Positions 11,760 through 23,299 of a DNA stretch of 64,000 nt are shown here, piece after piece (the first letter of the stretch is position 1; the number at the start of each line of letters is the position of its first letter). The DNA is from Conchocele bisecta (taxonomy: Eukaryota; Mollusca; Bivalvia; Lucinida; Thyasiridae). The DNA lies in assembly GCA_029237695.1 (NCBI GenBank), contig CM055269.1, forward strand, positions 27,252,956-27,316,955. The letters run 5' to 3'. The notes beneath the pieces are model-generated. The model had not been told where the DNA came from, did not search any database, and was given only the letters and a program-made list of their open reading frames with translations. Both the position numbers and the translations under genes were made by a program.

Positions 11760-13967
11760 TCAATCATTCTGAATACCTTCGTTTTCAGAACATCCTTCCT
11801 TCTTTCTCCTGTGAATCAAGACAGCATTGATTTTGCTTTTAGCAATGGCTTTTGTACAGGCGCTTGGTTTAGGCCGAGTCTTTGAATACAAATATATTTT
11901 AAAAAGTACATGTATTTCCACCTCCTCTTCAGTACTCCAAGGTATTTGATTGAACTTCTGAGGCTTCTTCCGCAGTCTGAAATCAGTAGACCTTGGGTCC
12001 CCCTTTTCCTCAAAGAAGTTCTCTGCTTCAAACAACATCTCTGTATACGTGTCAGGGTTTGTCGAGTTGTCGTCGTCATCTGACGCAGTTTGAACTTGCT
12101 GTACGTACTGTGGGGCTACATCCTGTTGATTGTCACCTTCCTTATGGTCACCGGACAGCACAATATCTGAAAACAAGAACTGGCATTGTTAAACGAAGCT
12201 AATCCCCTCGCTGGCAGCCTTGATAAAAGCAAAATCCAAATCCTCAGTGACCTTGACCTTGGGCGGTCCGACTTGGGTAGTATGCAAAACAAAGTACCAT
12301 CCCTAGACACATTGTGGCCAACTATTATCAAAATCGGTGAAGCGGTTCATGAGTTATTGAAAAAGGAAAAGTGTTACTATTCGTACATAACTACGTACGC
12401 ACGTAAGTATGTACATGAACGAATGCTATAATATCCCCTCTTGCCTATAGCGAGGGGATAATAACAAAGCATACATGTAACACAATGAATGATAACAACT
12501 TAAACTGTGTCCATATAACAAAATATAGGTAAAATCAATCATGTGGAATGGGTAATGAAAACCAGATACAGGCCAAAAGCTGTCACATGGAAAAAAGAAA
12601 CATTTCATGCGAAGCAATTTGAAGCTAGTAATAAAATAATGACCTTTTGTTCATTTTGGATGACCTAATTATGCAATTAGAACAAAAAGCATACCAGCGT
12701 GCTATACTGGTGATTATTTGGCATATAAAGATATCACTTTCACCAATCAAAAAAATAACACTATCACTTCCAGCAAAAAATTATTTGACATTCACCCACG
12801 GTCTCCATCAAGTTTTGACGCAGTCACCACTTTACAACACCAGAAAGAGCATCAGACGTGACCTATATTGCAAAGAGGCCATCTGTAAATCAGTAAGGTA
12901 CCATTGAGCTGGATCTCATCCAATATCTTGTTCTGGAAGTCAGCAATACACCCCTGATCTTGTAGAATCAAGATTTTGGCTATCTGGGTTCTTTCCAAAA
13001 TGTCGCTTGTGCACCTGCAAACATAATTGTCAGTTCCGGTCGTTATTTAATTATGTAAATGTCTCTGTACATTAAAGAATATTTATGACAATAAATGTAG
13101 GTCCTTGCATTCTTAGGCTCTTTGGGTTTCTTTCGGGAATATTGCTTTCTATTGTACGACAAAAGTTATTCGTCCAAGTAAGATATACTTGGCAGTTGAT
13201 ACCATGAGAAATGTAACTGTTTACTTTGTTTATAGGTGTGCACTTGTGTAGGTTGCTAGAAAGTCTAACACATTCAGCCAAGAACAGTTAACTTAATACA
13301 ATATCCCAGATCTGGTGTGAGGCATTAAAAATGACACAACAACACAACTTAACTCCATCCACTTTTAGTTGCTGTCTATGACAAGCAGGTGTTACTGTAT
13401 AATTAGTTACTAAATTATATCTGACAGAAGCAGGGGCATGTTTTACCTGTGAAAATGTAAATGTTAGTTACAGTTATTTTTTTGAATTAATAACTTGCAT
13501 GCCATGTAGGACTGGTTATTCTGTGATAAAAAATTGATTTGATTTAATGGTGTTTAACAGCCTGTCAACAGCCAGGTCCTCACCACACCAGTCATTTAGC
13601 TCCACTCCTCAAAAGTAATAGGATTAGTAATAATCGTATTACTTTTATACTGGGTATATTACTACCGGATTCAACTCTAACATACCAGAAAGCCAAAAAT
13701 GTACATGAGGGTCAAACCAGGGATATCGGGATTCTGTTAAGGATGAATCCCATCGTTAAAATTACTATTTACTACTCCCACATGCCGCCCGCCCGTGATA
13801 AAAATAACAAAAGGCCATAAAGATTTGCTCAATAATAATTGCTGGTACCTGTGTCATTGTCGCCATGTACTTTCGAAATGATGTACTGGTGGTCCTGTCA
13901 GGGGCCGCCAAGTCTGCTCTTGCACATGCCTTGGCAAGAGCATCATATGCCCGCACAACGCCATCGC
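11760..13967 (-). CDS. Uncharacterised host gene, 3' end, at least three exons
   Basis: I do not recognise a named gene. Exon A (13967-13849) follows a strong acceptor (CTTCTTTTTCAG) and ends ACACAG/GTACC, encoding a stretch with TSTSFRKYMATMTQ. Exon B (13014-12902) follows TATGTTTGCAG and ends AATG/GTACC, encoding ILERTQIAKILILQDQG. The last exon (12166-11760) follows TTGTTTTCAG and ends in a stop at 11760, with QIPWSTEEEVEIHVLFKIY near its middle. The splice phase between exon B and the last exon matches. Exon A ends in phase 0 while exon B expects 2 nt from upstream, so at least one exon between them is missing or unseen. The three segments occur in the order I recall for a lineage-expanded mollusc/fish family of unknown function with an LRKxxATxSQ-type motif followed by a W-x-EE domain; this is memory only. 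It may be intact with a missed exon, or a decaying paralogue. Confidence 0.5.
12186..12475. mobile_element. Small intronic repeat with GCGAGGGGAT ends
   Basis: ATCCCCTCGCTGGCAGCC at the left and TATAGCGAGGGGATAATA at the right form a short inverted pair around about 270 bp of non-coding text containing CCTTGACCTTGGGCGGTCCG. It resembles small bivalve interspersed elements. It lies in the intron 20 bp upstream of the last exon of the host gene. Confidence 0.5.
13580..13795. repeat. Dispersed repeat, copy B
   Basis: Counterpart of the stretch at 9415-9640, sharing TCACCACACCAG, ATTAGTAATAAT, ACTTTTATACTGGG and GGATATCGGGATTCTGTTAA in the same order. It sits just downstream of exon A of the host gene, inside its intron. 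Confidence 0.6.
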
Positions 13968-14379
13968 CTGAAAAAGAAGTGTATGGCTGTACAGTTAAAA
14001 CTAATTACCGCTGATTGTACACAGTTTTAGAGTTATGCTACGAAAAAGTAAAAAGAGCAAAGATAAACAAAGGAGATAGTTCGAAAATTAGAGATGAGAA
14101 GGTTGTCCTATTTGTGTGCGACACGTTGTTGACCAGATATGCCCCAGTATCCCCCGGTGTTCATAGGACATGGATGCCCGACCTGCATATTTTCAATACT
14201 AGAATGGCCACGGGCAGCATGTTGCGCTCGCCGAGGAATAAAATGGATAATAATATGCATGATGTTATGGTGTTTTATGGCTCAGTGACTTGTAAATTAA
14301 GACATTTACAGCTGAGAATACACCTGGGGAGAATACTCAAATTCAGCAGTTGAATTTACAATATCCTGATTTGTTGCCA

Positions 14380-14705
14380 GGTGATCTTACCACAGCAAAA
14401 TATGTGTACCAACTTTGATCATGATTCATCAAGTAGAACTCAAATTATTGCGTGGACAACGATACAGAGAGTGAAAATTAAAAACAGCTGTCAAAGGAAG
14501 AAAAGTCATCGGACATTTTAAAAAATCAAAAGGCTTCTTCGTCTTGTCGTAATAAAAAATGGCCGCCAAGGGGAGGTAAGTCATTGATTTTTTTTGGAAA
14601 TCAACAGGCTTCTTCATCTTGTCGTGATAAACATGTATACGGAATTTGGTAATGATCTGTCAAGTAGAACTCTAGTTATTGTGTGGACAAGCTGTAAAAC
14701 CAGCC
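14380..14705. repeat. Imperfect tandem duplication, unit about 230 bp
   Basis: TCAAGTAGAACTCAAATTAT near 14428 recurs as TCAAGTAGAACTCTAGTTAT near 14659, each followed by a GTGGACAA word. Between them AAAGTCATCGGACATTTTAA and GTAAGTCATTGATTTTTTTT repeat a shorter pattern ending AGGCTTCTTCGTCTTGTCGT. It is non-coding and probably a transposon remnant. Confidence 0.5.
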
Positions 14706-15039
14706 AGTATAAGGTGAATATATAATATGTCCCGTTTTTTAGCCATACAAACCTTGGCCAACTACAGGGCGATTCCAAATAATCTTCTTGTACTAAGTTT
14801 TCACCTGATAATACTGAACAAATGTGTGTGGACTAGACCGATCAGCATCTTGTCTAAATGCAGCAACAATTTTGAGGGATTTCTTTTAGGAAAAATTAGG
14901 AAAATGACCAGCCCGGTGAAAGCAGTTAGCACCTACATTTTACCTGGGTATATTTTATGCTGGCAAAAAATCCAGTTGTGATAATGGCCTACTACACCTG
15001 CTTGGTCATTCAGCTCAATGGAGTAGATAACAATTACCT

Positions 15040-15260
15040 TGACGCTCTTCGATCACAGCATTGTGACCTCCATCTGCCTCAAGAGTATGACCTTCTTCCC
15101 AGAGATCATGAATTTCGCCTGCCTCGATATTGCGACCTCCTGACCCGATATTTTGACATACACCTGCCTCGATATCGTCACCCCGCCGGCCCCGAGATTG
15201 TGACCTCCTGCCTCGTGATCGTGACCTCTGCCTGCGCGGAGACAATGTTATATACATGTA
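15040..15260. repeat. Minisatellite of about 24-27 bp (GAGGTCACAATCTCGAGGCA-like)
   Basis: On the minus strand the motif AGGTCACAATATCGAGGCAG recurs roughly eight times with changes. One minus-strand frame reads as an Arg/Ser-rich peptide (SPRRQRSRSRGRRSQSR) bounded by CCGCGCAG and AAG/GTAATT, which could mimic an exon. I favour a simple minisatellite, but an exon cannot be excluded. Confidence 0.5.
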
Positions 15261-15637
15261 GTTACATAAACAGCTCTAGCTGTAGATTGTATGTATTCCC
15301 AGATATCATGAACTAGACAAATGCCCATTTCAATACATATATCATGTACAGGTAGATGGTACAGTTTAATGTCACAGATTTATGCTGACCTGTGTATAAC
15401 TGGAATAACCAACCATGTGATAGTTATTACCATTAAAAACAATAGTAGTTTGCATGTATTCCCAGGCAGTGGCGATTCATGTCATAAGTGCCATTTCTCA
15501 CGCGTTAGAATTATAATCGTAACATGTTACTTTTGAGAAGTAACAAGTTAGAAATGTACGAACTATATTGAAATAAATACACACATTACTAGTGTAGTAG
15601 TACTGCCATAGTACAATAATCGAACATTTGTACTGCC

Positions 15638-15722
15638 TTGCGGTACAAGTCGGCTTTTATAGCGACATGATAGTGTTCGCCTCACACGCAGGCGCCTGGA
15701 TTCGATCCCAGCCGCCGACAAG
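15638..15722 (+). repeat. tRNA-related SINE head
   Basis: A box-B word GGATTCGATCCC near 15691 is preceded by TAGTGTTCGCCTCACACGCA and followed by CAGCCGCC, as in tRNA-derived SINE heads. A clean cloverleaf with a full acceptor stem is not visible, so this is not called a functional tRNA. Confidence 0.45.
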
Positions 15723-15999
15723 TTATTTTTAACTTTATAACACATTCCCCTCCTACTGCACTATCAATTATCGTAGCATTAGACATGGGGTGTTAGAAAA
15801 TAGTTCTAACGTATTAGACAGACATCTTGGCTGTTAAGTGTTTGTGTTATAAATGCCATTTCTAAAGTTCTAATGTGTTATTTTTGACACAAATTTGGGT
15901 GTATCTGATATTTGAATGGAGACTTTCCCCCCAACAGTTTTTACTCAAAAGTCAAGTGTGTGCGTGTGTCATATATTCAGACAATGACAGCATGACTGC

Positions 16000-17060
16000 C
16001 CCACTGGGACAAGACGAAATATAAACTGAAATGCTTCAACTATGAACCTATCTGAATATTTCAAATCTAAGGGGTGATGGATGCAGACACAGGTAAATTA
16101 CAAACATGTACTCAAATGAGTGTGATTTATTAACACAATGGCATTATAGGCAGAATATAATGTTAGACTGAATTCCTTGTGCGTGCTCCCCCAATCCATC
16201 ACCTCCTCTCCAATGTTTAAGAAAATGATAGGCGCATTAACATGTATTACCCATGCCACTGCTTATTGAAGCAATGTTTCCAGGGAAGTGCCGAACAGTT
16301 GGATTGTTTATAGTGATGCTGAAACGTAATATTTTCAACAATCCACTACAGCTGAAATAAAGCGCTTCTGGTTATAACGCTATCTCCATTTTCACCCTAT
16401 GGCTGCCAAAATGGAAAACCCTAACTAAGATAAATAACTAAGTAATTCAAATGAAAATGTAGTTGGTCACACGATGGTCACAGATTTGACACAGTGGTTA
16501 TAGGTGTACACTGCCAGTTGATGAAGTTGTCCAAGTTGTGTGGCTGTAGCGCCAATAGTATTGAACACAGAAGCTTGACAAATATGCTATCAGAGAGTGG
16601 CAGACCCCCGCCCAGAAAGTTTATGACCAAACTGTGAGGGTTGTCAGTATAGCTTCTGCGTTTCGCAAAATTGTAAATAATTTCTACAGACAAACGTCAG
16701 AAAGACATAGGGGCGATTGCTACCCCCATTGCTTTACAGACAGGGGTTAAAAACCTCAACCAAGGGAAATACATGTAACTAAGTAATCTAAGTAAAAAAA
16801 GTAAATGGAGGTCTCCTGATTATCAACCACATACTTGACAGTGGTTATTGGTTTTCAAGTTCAGTTATGCTCCGAACATGAAAGTGTCTGAGGCAGTGCT
16901 CCAGATAAGGTGCGTATTTGCGTAAATACCCAATTAAAATTACCAAAAACCCAATTGAAATCAGAAGTAGTGAGTATCAAAAAGCAATGAAAACTTTGTG
17001 GTATCTTTATCATGCTACAGAAAACAATAAACAGACCACAAATATAGCATATTTTTCCAT
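16000..17060. other. No gene seen
   Basis: Unique-looking AT-rich sequence with only short ORFs. I see no domain, splice-supported exon or tandem array in it. Confidence 0.4.
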
Positions 17061-17066
17061 TTTTCC

Positions 17067-17144
17067 ATGAAAACACATCTTGGTATTTCATTAGAATTGT
17101 CTCCAAGGAGAAAATTCTAATGAAATACCAAGATGTGTTTTCAT
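17067..17144. repeat. Perfect 32-bp inverted repeat
   Basis: The arm at 17067-17098 (starting ATGAAAACACATCTTGG) is matched exactly by its reverse complement at 17113-17144, with a 14-nt spacer. A perfect palindrome of this size would extrude as a hairpin and is usually unstable. It is probably a recent foldback event or the core of a small MITE. Confidence 0.85.
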
Positions 17145-17479
17145 TTAGAAGCAATCTATTAAATAATTTCTGTCTGTTGATGTATAAACAGTAGTGTGAT
17201 TATATTTTACACAATTCAAATTTTGAAATACCTAATTGCTTCAGAAATGATGGAGCGACAATACTCAATTACTAATTCCTTATCTGGAGCCCTGCTGGGG
17301 TAATTAAAAGTACAGGTAACTCGGCATTGGTCTCATTAAAAATGGAAGGGGCCAGGAAAATATGGTGGTTGCATACATGTGTGATCACATTCAAACTATT
17401 TTTAACTTGTAAATTGTTCTTTAAATCATTGTACACACCACAGTGTATGCACAGGATATCGCACGCCACAATGTATGGA

Positions 17480-18095
17480 AATCGCACACCGCTGTATTAT
17501 TAGTCAGACATACACTGAAATTATTTACTTTGTAAAAAGCTGCAAGTACCACCCAGTGTATAGACATCGCACCATACAATATCTATCAGACATACTGAAA
17601 TTATTTTAATTTTTAAATTTTCTTAATTAATGCAAGTACAACCCACAGTGTATGGACATCGCACCCCACACTATCTATCACTAATCAGACATGCTGAAAT
17701 TATTTTAATTTTTAAATTGTTCTAAAATGCAAGTACAACCCACAGTGTATCGACATCGCACCCCTCAGTATCTATCACTAATCAGACATGCTGAAAGTAT
17801 TTAAATTTTTAAATTGTTGTAAAATGCAAGTACAACCCACAGTGTATGGACATTGCATCCCACAGTGTATGGACATCGCACCCCGCAATATCTATCAGAC
17901 ATACTGAAGTTATTTAAATTTTAAATCATGCAAGTACAACCCATAGTGCATGGCCAAAGCATCCCACAGTGGATGGACATCGCACCCCTCAGTATCTATC
18001 ACTAATCAGACATGCTGAAATTATTTTAATTTTTAAATTGTTCTAAGATGCAAGTACAACCCACAGTGTATTGGACATTGCACCCAATCGCATGA
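17480..18095. repeat. Tandem repeat, unit about 95-105 bp, about six copies
   Basis: GCAAGTACAACCCACAGTGT, GGACATCGCACCCCACA, TATCTATCACTAATCAGACA and TTTTAATTTTTAAATTGTTC recur in order from about 17540 to 18090, with an earlier degenerate copy near 17440-17520. Some units carry an extra internal duplication of the GTGTATGGACATCGCA phrase. No gene is supported. Confidence 0.8.
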
Positions 18096-18477
18096 TTTAT
18101 AACGGACTTGATTATAGATATAAATTTGCATTTTCGCCCTAAAAGATGCGAACATTCATGATCCGAATTTTTTTTTTTTTGATGATTGGGGAAAAAACGG
18201 CCCCGAGGGTTGGGGAAGGGGCCGATATTCAGCCCCTGGAAACATCGTAGTTTAGTCCCTGCAGGAGACCGACGTCATTCTCTAGTCTCCATTAGCCAAC
18301 CAAATCACTGTGTCACGTGATTTAAAAATCTTAAAGACGGTGGCCAATATTTATTGATAATCAGAAATGAATGTGTTTGATTTAAAGTAGTGAATTTATG
18401 TTAGTTTGATGTGTATTGATACAGTTTACAATCCAAATTGTTTTGCACATTGTTTAGAAAGATGTTTCATGCATATG

Positions 18478-18742
18478 TGGCTGTTACTGGACTGGAGAAA
18501 TGGGGCTTAAAATGGGATTTATGACCAGTGTTGCTCCAGATCGAATAGCACTCCTGTAGCATGAGAACAAGATAAATTGCTCGTTAGAAGCATGACAGAT
18601 GTTTTATTGATGGAATGGCGAACAGTGCAGATCCTAATCAGACTGTGCAGATGCACAGGCGATCTGGATCTACACTGGTCGCAAAACCCATAAGCCCCAT
18701 TTATCCAGTCACAGCCACATATACAAACAATAACAGACCATC
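18478..18742. mobile_element. Non-autonomous element with inverted ends, copy 1
   Basis: The left end has GTGGCTGTTACTGGACTGGA and GAAATGGGGCTT; the right end has the inverse AAGCCCCATTTATCCAGTCA plus CAGCCACATA. The middle holds GATGGAATGGCGAACAGTGC and GATCTACACTGGTCGCAAAA. A close copy lies at 44660-44905 and partial relatives at 20745-20815, 26340-26420, 26690-26770 and 47205-47310. I recall this family from venerid and other clam genomes. Confidence 0.75.
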
Positions 18743-18840
18743 CAAGACATGCTTGAAGCACCTGTGTGAAAAACGCAATGCCAATGAGAGCGAACGGACC
18801 AAAATGAGAATGAATCGACTTGAGAGTGAATTGACCAGTA

Positions 18841-19140
18841 GCCTATTTCACCAACATTGCAAAGTATACTTTTCTAGCAAAGTATACTTTGAGGGAGTAA
18901 TCATTTATTTTTTTCCGAAATGCTTTATTTCATATAGAAATAACGACTGTATGTATTTGATGATTAAAAGTATACACAATTATTATACTGAATTTATTAC
19001 ATTATCACAGCCAAAATGGCTGTGATAATGTAATAAATTCAGTATAATAAAAATTAATAAATGTATCCTTAAATTGAAAATTTCACCTTCAAAGTATACT
19101 TTGCTAGAAAAGTATATTTTGCAATGTTGGTGGAATAGGC
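18841..19140. mobile_element. 300-bp palindromic MITE with a perfect 34-bp core hairpin
   Basis: GCCTATTTCACCAACATTGC at the left is matched by the inverse GCAATGTTGGTGGAATAGGC at the right, and both arms continue through AAAGTATACTTT words. The centre has perfect 34-bp arms (around 18980-19050) with a 3-nt loop at GCCAAAATGGC. No ORF of note. Arm identity suggests recent insertion or repair by self-templating. Confidence 0.85.
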
Positions 19141-19439
19141 CACTGATATCGTGACCGCTACGTCTCACTTCCCACTATCGTGGTCGAGACAAAAATCATC
19201 CAATTGTGTTTATCAATGGAGATCAACTTAAACCAAATTGACACATATATTCATTCCATATTGATGAAAACTCCACGGTACAGGAATGCCATACCGAAAA
19301 CAGAATATATTTGAAAGCCAAAACAAGGTCGTTGATCAGTAGTAGTTAATGGTACTATAATTATATCAGCAGTAATGTCATTCCAAAGAAAGCATGATAG
19401 TATCTCATAGGCGGCGGAAGCGGACAATTTTTTTTTGGG

Positions 19440-20470
19440 GGGGGCAGCTAGCATTGTACATAGGACACATATGGGCCCTATATGGTTTTCAATGTGGGTC
19501 CAATATGGGCTACCCAAACGGGTACTATAAGGATTTTGCAAACCAGTTTGGCATGGGGCCCACTTCGTATTCAATACAGGACCCGTATGGAACCAATATG
19601 GTTTATATTTGGGGCCCATATGGGATACCCACATGGGACCAACATGGTTTTAAATTTAGGTCCCATATGGGATACCCACATGGGGATCATAGGGTTTTTG
19701 CAAACACGTTTAGCATGTGTCCCAAATCGTATACATTACAGGACCCATATTGGATCTACATGGGACCAATATGGGCTACCCACATGGGACCAATATGATT
19801 TTCTATCTAGGGCCCATATGGGAATCCCACATGGGTCTCATAAGGTTTTGCAAACCAGTTTGGCAAGGGTCACACATCGTATACAATACAGGTCCCATAT
19901 GGGATCTATATGGGACCAATATAGGCTAACTACCTGGGACCAATATGGTTTTCAATATAGGGCCCATATGGGCAACCCACATGGGTCACATACGGTGTTT
20001 GCAAACCAGTTTGGCAAGGGTCCCACATTGTATACAATACAGGTCCCATATGGGATCTACATGGGACCAATGTGGTTTTCAATTTAGGGCCCATATGGGC
20101 AACCCACATGGGTCACATAAAGTTTTGCAAAACAGTTTGCCATGGGTCCCACATCGTATACAATACAGGTCCCATATGGGATCTATGTATGGGACCAATA
20201 TATGCTACCAACCTTGGACCAATATGGTTTTCAATGTAGGGCCCATATGGGCAACCCACATAGGTCACATAAGGGTTTGCAAAGCAGTTTGCCATGGGTC
20301 CCACATCGTATACAATACAGGTCCCATATGGGACCAATATAGGCTACCCACCTGAGTCCAATGTGGTTTTCAACTTAGGGCCCATATTGACAACCCACAT
20401 GGGTCGCATAAGGTTTTTGCAAACAATTTTGGCAAGGGTCCCATATAGTATACATTACAGGACGAACATG
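19440..20470. repeat. Minisatellite rich in CCCATATGGG, unit about 125-157 bp, seven copies
   Basis: The word GCAAACCAGTTTGGCA (with variants) recurs near 19538, 19698, 19850, 20000, 20126, 20278 and 20418. Each unit contains two or three copies of GGGCCCATATGGG/GACCAATATGG and a GTATACAATACAGG word. Overlapping ORFs of up to 201 aa with Met-Gly-Pro and Trp-Asp-Gln-Tyr words are repeat artefacts. An A/G homopolymer stretch (TTTTTTTTGGGGGGGGC) sits at its left edge. Confidence 0.85.
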
Positions 20471-20879
20471 GTTGTGCGATGTATCTCAATATATTGCCAG
20501 CATTGTGTCTGTAGCAATAAATGAGAACAGTGACTACAAATGAACAGAATATAGGTTTATTACTCAATACTGCATGTGCAGTTTTAAGAGTTTTAACGAA
20601 CCATGGGATGTAAAACAAACTGTGAAACACCATCTACTGGCATAACAAAATAAAAAAATATTTGACTAGAACACAGTCACTATTCTATCACAAAAAAATG
20701 GTCAGCTCTGATCAAAACATTTATAAATTCAGGAAAATGCTAGCAAACAGTGTAGATCCAGATCAGGTGGCTTGCAATTTTACGAGCGATATCAGTTGGA
20801 TCTACACTGTTGTCGTCGAAGATGTACTGTAACTAGAAATGGACGCTTGTCGACAAGCGCATGTGTATCCCCCTCCCCA

Positions 20880-23215
20880 GATACACAAGTAGTTTGAAAA
20901 AAGGGTGTTCGAGTTATGCTCCGGAGACAAAATCAGTGCGCGGAAAAACAAAGGGAGATATACTAAAAAATTAGTGATGCAAGAGTTGTCATTCTTGGGA
21001 GACACACATTTAGGGTCGTGGTCTATGCATGTGTGAAGTTTCATGAAGATATTCCAAAGGGTGTTCGAGTTATGCTCCGGACACGAAATCAGTGCACGGA
21101 ACAACAAAGGGAGATAACTAAGAAATTAACGACGCAAGAGTTGTCACACCTTTGGGTCGTCTTCTATGCATGTGTGAAGTTTAATAAACTAGAAAATGTC
21201 AAAATTTTCTTTTACCTGAGCGTTAAAGTTTTTGAAGCACCAAGTATGTGACCTTGACCCTGGGCTTGGCGGGGGCAGGACGAACGTGGATTTGGCACAG
21301 GGCGGTAGAGGACCATTAGAGTAATGCGTATATGAAATATGAAGCTGATCCATGAAACAAAACAGAAATTATAAGATATGTACCCGAGCGTTAAAGTCTT
21401 TGAAGCACTAAGTATGTGACCTTGACCCTGGGCTTGGCGGGGGCAGGACGAACGTGGATTTGGCACAGGGCGGTAGAGGACCATTATAGCAATGTGTATT
21501 TGTATATGAAATATGAAACTGATCCGTGAAAGAAAACAGAAATTATAAGATATTTACCTGAGTGTTAAAGTTTTTGAAGCACCAAGTATGTGACGTTGAC
21601 CCTGTGCTTGGCGGTGGCAGGACGAACGTGGATTTGGTACAGGGCGGTAGTGAACCGTCAGAGCAATGTGTATATGAAATATGAAACCGAACGGTCGAAG
21701 GATGAAGAAATTATGAGACATTTACCCGAGTGTTAAAGTTTTGTGACGGACGGACGGAGGACGGGACGCACGTTCCTACGAATGAACACTTGTTGGGTTT
21801 TTACTCCATAAAAATACCCAACAAGAGTACCCAACACTATCCTAACCCTACCCAAGAAGATCCCCGTACGCTTACAACAAGTACCCATTCGTGTGTGCGG
21901 ACGGACTGACGGACGGACGGACAAGGGTAACACTAAATGCCCCCTCCACTATCGTGTTGGGGCATAAAAATATTCCAAAGGGTGTTCGAGTTATGCTCTG
22001 GATACGAAATCAGAGCATGAAACAACAAAGGGAGATAAGTAAACAAGAATTCCGCGGAATCAAATGCCTCGCCTTGTCCCGCCTTGACCTCGAGCCTGGG
22101 CCCGAAAGCAAGTTTCACTGGCCCGAACATATTATACAATTATTGACTAGTGAGCCATAGAATATCAGACTATATTGTATGGGTCACTAGTCAATAATTG
22201 TTTTATTATATGATAATAGTCTGTATATAGCACTTACGACCTTATGCTACTAGACAAAAATTGAAAAAGGAATTTGAAAAAAAAAATGAAAAAATAAAAT
22301 GGAAAAAAAAGTTTAAAAATTAAAAATAATAATGCTTGTTACTGGAGCCCAGAATTTTTTTTTAATAGTCCTATATTTATCTACATATATCTACATAGGT
22401 CCACATAATGCCACAATATTTTCAACACAGTTTACGGAAATGTAATACAGTAATTTACCTGTATAAATTACCTGTGGTCAGATAGTGGTCAAACTGGACA
22501 TTTGCACATGCTAGCACATGCACAGGTGAATGGTTCTCCCAGTCTCTATTGTTCAACCGGAGAAGCCTATTGTTCTCTCTACAGGTAAGGTGTACAGAGC
22601 ACACGATAAAACGGGTCTTCATGCATTATTGTCCAGTTTGTAGAGTGCGCAAAACAAAAAAGGGAGATAACTCAAAAATTAACTACGCAAGAGTTGTCAT
22701 TCTTATGCGCGACACACCTCCTGGTCGTGGTCTATGCATGTGTGAAGTTTCATGAAAATATTCCAAAGGGTGGTAGAGTTATGCTCAATCAGTGCGCAAA
22801 AACAAGAAAGGGAGATGTCATTCTTGTGCGCGACATACCTTCGTGTTGTGGTGTATAGATGTTTGAAGTTTCATGAAAATATTCCAAAGTGTGGTCGAGT
22901 TAATGCTCAATCTGTGTGCGAAACAAAAAAGGGAGATAACTAAAAAATTAGCTATGCAAGAGTTGTCATTCTTGTGCGGGACACACCTTCGGATCGTGGT
23001 CTATGCATGTGTGAAGTTTCATGAAAATATTCTAAAGGGTCGTCGAGTTATGCTCGGACACGAAATCAGTGCGCGAAACAAAAAAGGGAGATAACTAAAA
23101 AATTAGCTATGCAAGAGTTGTCATTCTTATGCGCGACACACATTCGGATCATGGTCTATGCATGTGTGAAGTTTCATGAAAATATTCCAAAGGGTGTTCG
23201 AGTTATGCTCCGGAC
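20880..23215. repeat. Tandem and dispersed repeats, two families
   Basis: Family one, unit about 150 bp, has GTTATGCTCCGGACACGAAA, GGGAGATAACTAAAAAATTA, CAAGAGTTGTCATTCTTGTG and GTGAAGTTTCATGAAAATAT; copies lie around 20900-21180 and 22620-23215. Family two, unit about 165-170 bp, has GCGTTAAAGTTTTTGAAGCA, GACCTTGACCCTGGGCTTGG and GGCGGTAGAGGACCATTA; three copies lie at about 21205-21700 and a fourth runs into a GACGGACGG tract. The 61-90 aa ORFs here repeat the same peptides and are not supported. Confidence 0.8.
22137..22201. repeat. Hairpin with about 24-bp arms
   Basis: ACAATTATTGACTAGTGAGC at the left is matched by the inverse CACTAGTCAATAATTGT at the right with one or two mismatches around a 17-nt loop. 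It could be the tip of a small foldback element. Confidence 0.7.
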
Positions 23216-23221
23216 AAGAAG

Positions 23222-23278
23222 TGTTTGCGGTGGACGCGGACGCGGATGCGGACGCGGATGCGGACGCGGACGCGGCCC
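23222..23278. repeat. GCGGAC/GCGGAT hexamer microsatellite
   Basis: About eight tandem hexamers (GCGGAC alternating with GCGGAT) terminate the last unit of the preceding tandem family. The open frames across it are compositional artefacts. Confidence 0.85.
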
Positions 23279-23299
23279 GCTTTCAAACCCATAGTATCC

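Noticed and set aside
15015..15257. Arg/Ser-rich ORF resembling an SR-protein exon
   Set aside because: Explained by a 24-27-bp minisatellite; splice-like ends are not enough on their own.
19394..20524. Chain of ORFs with Met-Gly-Pro and Trp-Asp-Gln words
   Set aside because: They follow the CCCATATGGG minisatellite and exist in several overlapping frames.
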